DNA of 64,000 nucleotides, taken from positions 5,742,376 to 5,806,375 of the forward strand of contig NC_045133.1 in NCBI RefSeq assembly GCF_007655135.1, written 5' to 3'. The notes beneath the pieces were generated by a model. It searched no databases. It was not told the DNA's origin and worked only from the letters and a program-made list of their open reading frames with translations. This document shows positions 59,102-64,000 of the stretch, one piece after another. Both the position numbers and the translations under genes were made by a program. This DNA is from Punica granatum. Taxonomy: Eukaryota; Streptophyta; Magnoliopsida; Myrtales; Lythraceae. Each line of letters begins with the position of its first letter. The first letter of the stretch is position 1.

Positions 59102-59798
59102 ATGAACTTTCATCCTGCTCTTGAGATCATGGAAGGTTCCAATGCACCTAGGGCAAGGATGCAGGCTGAAGCATCGCGGGCGGGGCTTCCACTGCGTGTC
59201 ATGCAGATTGTCTTCGCTGTTGCCATGATAAGTGTCGTGGCAATAGCCCATGAGTTTTCTTCCATCCCCACTTTTCGGTAAATGTCTCTACATAGCTACT
59301 CGAAATCTTAATTAAAGACTGGATTTGTAAAACTAAGATAAATTAAGCGAAATCCACTATTTCTAATAGCTGTTTTCTCAGGTTTCTTGCAGCAGCCTTT
59401 GGGTTACAGTGCTTTTGGAGCATTTTTATGGTGTTGATGGACCTTTATGCCTTACACTCGGGGCATAAATGGAACACCAAGCTGGTCTTGACCCTATTCA
59501 CAGTTGGTGATGGGGTGAGTCATATAGTTGTTTTCAGCTTATCATGTCAAATTTGCCCCTAACAATTGAACTTACATTTCATTCATAATTGCACTTTTCC
59601 ATGCAGGTCACCTTTATACTGACCCTTGTTGCGGTATGTGCATCCGCTGGGGTGGCAGTTCTCATCGAGCGGGATCGCAGGAGCTGTATCCTGAGCGTCT
59701 GCGCTCAGTTTCGAGTTGCCACAGCAGTAGGTTTCATTGGTTGGTCTGTGACTGTTCCGTGTTTCTTCTTTAGCTACTGCTCACTATTCTCTCCATGA
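59102..59798 (+). CDS. CASP-like protein, 5A-like (gene B)
   Basis: Three exons: 59102-59277, 59382-59514 and 59607-59798, with donors GTAAAT and GTGAGT and acceptors TTTTCTCAG and TCCATGCAG. About 166 residues. The start MNFHPALEIME resembles the HPAV...VE leader of CASPL5A proteins. Four hydrophobic helices: VMQIVFAVAMISVVAIA; FLAAAFGLQCFWSIFMVLMD; FILTLVAVCASAGVAVLI; and VATAVGFIGWSVTVPCFFF. The motif LFTVGDG before helix 3 and CAQF before helix 4 are typical of the group. These proteins sit in the plasma membrane with both ends in the cytoplasm and may scaffold wall-modifying domains. Exon 2 is 133 nt in both this gene and gene A, and intron phases agree. No defect seen. Confidence 0.87.
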
Positions 59799-60600
59799 GT
59801 ACATAGTATTCTGTAAGCTAGTCAGCTCAACAAAATCTAAGAATATGTAGAATGCGTTTTCCTTTGTTTTGAAGCTGTATCCATTTTGAAAATTAATCTA
59901 GAGGAGACAGAGATTGTAGATTGTTCATGTCAGATCTGATCATGCTAATAGTAATGTTCCTGCTGATATCCTGAGTTGCCATATTGGCTTTCCTTTTACC
60001 TTATCTTTGTTTGCCTCTCAGAGCAAAAGCGAGAAATGAAGATGTTTTGGAATGTTAGTATTGATAAAATGGAGGGAAAGTTTGCAGGTTGGAAAAAGAT
60101 GTACTTATCGAGGTGTTGAGGTGACTCTTATAACAGCTTCTTTATCATGTCTTATTTCATGTCCATTCTTGTCATCCCGAAATCAGTTGCTACATTCAAT
60201 TCATTGTTCAGCTTAATATCCCAGAACTACATTCAATTCCCAAGTAACTCATCCATATTCTTTAAGGACCGAGCACAATTCATTGTTCGGCTTAATATCC
60301 CAGAATTTTGTTCTAATGGCCTCAGCCTCTGAGTTTCTTCCCAGGGTGATCTTCCACATCCGAGCACTGGACCCTTTAAAGGCTTAAAACTTGCCGTCTC
60401 ACCAGTCATAGGAAACTATTCCCAAAACCTCAAAAGGGTTCACTTCAGAGTTGAATTAGCATCTTCAACTCATTCCACAGAGCTTGGGAGACAACTTGCT
60501 CAAGTCACAGGATGTTAGCATCCACTTCCTCAAAGTTAACCCGCCATATGGCATCAAAACCAGAAACTAATGGGAGAAATTGCAACCCATTCCCATAGCA
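59799..60600. other. 3' flank of gene B
   Basis: Likely 3' UTR then LINE debris. An internal duplication repeats TTCATTGTTCAGCTTAATATCCCAGAA near 60200 and 60275 in slightly altered form. No gene. Confidence 0.4.
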
Positions 60601-61005
60601 AGCTCGGTTTTACTGGATAATATAATAGGATGAGATTGCATCGTGAGGAGAAAGCCACTGAATAGACCAGATCGCTTCTTAGCTGATTAGGGACATTTGA
60701 AGGGCTTCGTTTCGAGAGCTAGCATTCCGACAGTTTTTGGCTGACTTTTATCTTTCAGCCTGTTTCTGTTCTGACTCAGTTTCATTTTAATTATAACATT
60801 CCTCTCCACAGCTTCTTTTTGGCCAGTTGAATGCCTTTACTAAAACTCCAATCCCTGTTTCACCAGTAGCTTGATCATATACATCATCACAATCGATTTT
60901 TACAAAACGATCAGGGGGTGTCCGCCATTTCTCAGGAGGTTTAGCCATCTTCTCCCTCTCCCTCTGAACAGGTCTCTGAGATTTTATGACCCCAGCCAGC
61001 CTCAT
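60601..61005 (-). pseudogene. LINE RNase H domain relic
   Basis: The minus-strand frame 61005-60787 encodes PPEKWRTPPDRFVKIDCDDV and DQATGETGIGVLVKAFN, which matches the opening of the RNase H-like domain at the end of plant non-LTR elements and their relatives. The frame breaks after about 70 residues, and later parts persist only as scraps (ALQMSLISSEAIWSIQW). Confidence 0.6.
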
Positions 61006-61045
61006 ATAATCTTTGGCAGCAGCTAAACAGCTGCAAACAGTATTC

Positions 61046-62400
61046 TCAGCACCTGTGCCAGCCTGCTTCTGAGCAGTACTGCATCACATCCCTCCTTCCA
61101 GATATCAGCAACCTGCTGCTAATAATTAGGCATGAGAATGAATTGATACAACATAGAATTGACATGAACATCAAAGTCGAGTATTTCCATCCTTTAACTG
61201 GAGGAGGAAGGACTGTTGCACTGTCCGATATTGTTGTTCTTCGCAATATCCTGCAAGGCTGTGACCTCTGCGAGACCTCGATGATACAGGCAGCAGCTCT
61301 CTGCAAGTATCTTGAGTCATTCTATACCTTGCACAAGGCAAGTCGTGGAAAGACACTGACATTGTGAATCTACTCTTAGGACCTTCATCAGTTTTTTGAG
61401 ATTGTTTTATAACAGGCATTCAAGTCTTCGTTGGAAAAAATTCTAGATTAGAGGAAGAAGACTGATTACTATGCTCGTGTATGCTCTTGATCTGTATGAA
61501 GATAAATAGGAAGAAGTATTAGGAGAAAGTAGCGATGACATTGTTTGCAGCCTGTTGCATAAATGAATTAATACGTTAGCAGGGGCACTGTGCAAAGTCC
61601 TCTGTGCTTCACCTGACCCAGAAAGGAAGCAGATCCGACAGGGCTTGCTTCGATTATCTGAGTCTTGGGGAAGTATTCTCAAAAGGACCAATTACTCTCC
61701 TCTTAGGCTAGAACCCTCATCAGCCTTTGCTCTTGGTACTCCATTTCTTTGATGTGGCAATCTATGCTGTTGGCTGCTTGATGCTGCCGTTCCCTTCACC
61801 TGATCGCATCTGGATCGGTGCCAGACTGATCTTGGTGAGTTCTTCTAGTCAGATCTTGCAAAACCTTTTCTCATGTTTTTGTTTTCTACGTTTCCAAAAC
61901 TGCTGTCAGATCATTTCCCCAGAATTCAGTCTTTGAAAAACTTTTTGGAAATTCAGCTTTGATGTTTTCACTGCACAACCATCTCTTCCTCAGTTGCATA
62001 GAACGATCATGGCACTTTCAAGTTAATGTTTGACAGGCACTGTTCACCTGTCAGTTGTTTCCATGCTAGTTCTAGAAAACAAAAACCACGAAACAGCAAA
62101 CCATTTCTAGAAAACAATCCCGAAACAGTGCCATAGATCCTCAAAAAGGCAATAACCTTGACCTCAATTCTGATTTGATCAAATCATCTTCTCTCATGAT
62201 GATGGTCTTAGGATGCTTAAAATTGCTATTATTGCAGGGCGCCTCGGGTATCATATTCTTCATCATTAAAGCTGAAGGAGTGAGGCAAATGTTCTTCCCC
62301 GCCACTGGACCAGCACGTATATTATTGAGCTCCCCTGGTTCACTGAACATCCCAAGAACAACCATTAGCAGCAAATCCAATGGGTCTTTTCCCTCGTGAT
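61046..62400 (+). other. Weak exon-like stretches, not a supported gene
   Basis: A 74-codon frame at 61143-61367 and two segments that could be spliced: about 61727-61832 (donor GTGAGT) and 62238-62399 (acceptor TTATTGCAG). The latter pair would give hydrophobic stretches (AIYAVGCLMLPF, GIIFFIIKAEG). No family recognised. May be a decayed gene. Confidence 0.2.
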
Positions 62401-63470
62401 GAACTTTCGGGCTCCTTGTCCACTGAGAACGGGAAAAATTTCTTGTGAAAAAGAATGGACTTCCATTTTGGTCTAATTTAGGACTTGTGCATGTCCTCTG
62501 CTCTTAGTCCAAAAGTGTGTAAAATTGTCAAAATTTGCTGATTATTTCTTAATATGTTTCACATGGACTGGCAAAGCACTCTCCGTTAATGAATCTTGGT
62601 CTTCCCATTGCTTTCTTCTTCTCGTTATTGCAATCATAATTGTCGCCAATCAGCAAACAAACTTTTGATTCCAGAATGGTTGTGAACTCAAACAGTTCAA
62701 GATGTGCTAACAATATAGACGTGGGCAATTGCTAAGCTTTAACAATTTCATAACAAAAGTTCAAGCTGCGAAGAATATACAATTGCACAAGACATCGTAT
62801 TTCAAAACTCAACATAATGATAACAGAAACCAGGTTTCAGATTATCTAATGAAGAAACGATATCGCTTTCAAGTGTACTACAAAAGAACACAAAAAATCG
62901 GTAAAGCCTGGGCCACCAAATCTCAGGCAGAAGATCCCCTTCCCTTAATCCTTATTAAGTCAAGTTTGCTCTCCGCCCTGAGCCATATTTATTTGCCATT
63001 GACATATTTTCTAGGCGAAACAGGCAGAGGTTTAAACTGCTCCCTACTCCACGCCTCATCATTCTTTTCTTACAGAAAAAAAAAAATAATAATAATATTT
63101 TTGTGAGCATCTTAACTTTCTTGATCCAGGAGAAGCACCGCACTGTAGGCTCAGCCAATTCCCCATGGACATGGTGATCGATACCCTCAGCAGAAGCCTT
63201 GCCATATTCTTCCTTTCTTGCTCGATGGCTTCGTATGATGTCATTACCTCCTTGAACTTTCCTCAGCTGCCTCTGCAGTTATTTAAGAAAACAATGAATT
63301 ATGCACAAATTTGCAGGCCATCGCCAAACGGATCAAGTTTCTTTGTAATTTTATTGGTAGCTTGTCATGTGTTCTCAGGATTCTGTAAACTCGAGCATTC
63401 AATCACGGACTTGTTTTAAGCCAAAAAAGGGAAAAAGAAAAGAAAAAAGGAAAACTACATTCAGTAATTG
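62401..63470. other. Intergenic, no gene recognised
   Basis: Frames of 60-125 codons on both strands overlap each other (62729-63106; 62955-63244; 63165-63419) without domain content. Confidence 0.35.
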
Positions 63471-63481
63471 ACAAGTAATAT

Positions 63482-63581
63482 AGGATGATATGCAATCACA
63501 GATTTCCACCTGTAATTGTTGTATTCTGGGCATGTATCAATACACATTTATAGATGGAAATCTGTGATTGCATATCATCCT
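63482..63581. repeat. Hairpin with 27-bp perfect arms
   Basis: AGGATGATATGCAATCACAG then ATTTCCA (63482-63508) is matched exactly by its inverse at 63555-63581, with a 46-nt loop. Some further pairing follows after one mismatch. The size (about 100 nt) fits a small foldback, such as a miRNA-like precursor or a minimal inverted duplication; there is no independent evidence for expression. Confidence 0.8.
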
Positions 63582-64000
63582 CTAGTGCAAGCTCCATGGC
63601 TCGAACTCCGTACCGAAAAAGCAGTAAACACATAACCAAGGAATATCATAGCAAAGAGAAATCTACCTGAGCATAAATAGATTGAATCAACAGTCCACCA
63701 CATAGATCGACTTACTTTGTTATTAGACTTTCAATCTTTGTCAGCACAAATATGCAGAACTTGATATCATTGGATTACATGCAAGAAACATCCTCATGCA
63801 ATGTTGTCGTTTCCCACTTATCTCAGTTTTGATTTTTTTTTTGTCCAGGATTAATGCACATACAGGGCCAATATCAGTTTGTCAAGATATGAAGTCGAAA
63901 CAATCGAGAAGTTGGACATAAAGCTGCTTAAAACAGTTGCAAAATATTATTTCCTAAAGTTCCATTCACAGAAGTCTACATGAATGTTCCTTGCTGATGT
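63582..64000. other. Intergenic end of the window
   Basis: AT-rich sequence with no gene, RNA or repeat boundary seen. Confidence 0.4.

Noticed and set aside
58554..59105. 183-codon + strand frame before gene B
   Set aside because: Pyrimidine-rich leader with few stops; it overlaps the CASP-like start in a different frame and has no homology.

Overview
This is nuclear DNA of a flowering plant, almost certainly a eudicot. The few host genes have plant-type GT-AG introns and plant families: two CASP-like membrane proteins of the 5 subfamily, a plant alpha-Aurora-type kinase, and a small secreted cysteine-rich peptide. Most of the rest is transposable elements and AT-rich intergenic sequence with runs of T, A and AT. 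The species cannot be fixed from the sequence; no RNA gene, CRISPR array or bacterial operon was seen.

Layout. 0-5 kb: a long-TIR Mutator-type MITE, two tandem copies of another MITE, a two-exon cysteine-rich peptide gene, two SINEs, and a ~170-bp tandem array. 5.1-8.6 kb: a 3.5-kb solo LTR (TG...CA, 5-bp target duplication AATTA) inserted in that array. 9-11 kb: no recognisable gene. About 11-37.4 kb is a nest of three transposon layers. The outermost is a degraded Tat-like LTR on the + strand (about 10.8-14.18 kb plus 36.51-37.44 kb). Inside it sits a Ty3/gypsy element of the Tat/Ogre type on the - strand (14190-36505, target duplication GTGTC), with ~3.2-kb LTRs, ORF1, gag-protease, an intron between protease and reverse transcriptase, and a pol with two RNase H domains. 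Inside its 5' LTR is a + strand hAT DNA transposon (29973-34161, 8-bp target duplication ATCGTGGC).

37.5-43 kb: AT-rich DNA with hAT, MITE and LINE remnants. 43.9-46.9 kb: a CASP-like gene on the - strand with a diverged Tat-type LTR fragment upstream. 48.8-51.1 kb: a dsRNA-binding-like relic and a damaged Aurora-kinase gene (no exon 1, one frameshift). 51-57.7 kb: AT-rich DNA with Helitron-like ends and a SINE. 57.8-59.8 kb: another diverged LTR fragment followed by the second CASP-like gene on the + strand. 60-64 kb: LINE RNase H relic, weak exon-like stretches and a short near-perfect hairpin.

How the parts work together: the Tat element is the main system. ORF1 and gag-protease-pol would be made from one transcript starting in the right-hand LTR; a 203-nt intron, when removed, joins the protease frame to the pol frame. 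Pol is fully open but gag-protease has four in-frame stops, so this copy is not autonomous. The hAT transposase carries a one-base frameshift, so it too is probably inactive.
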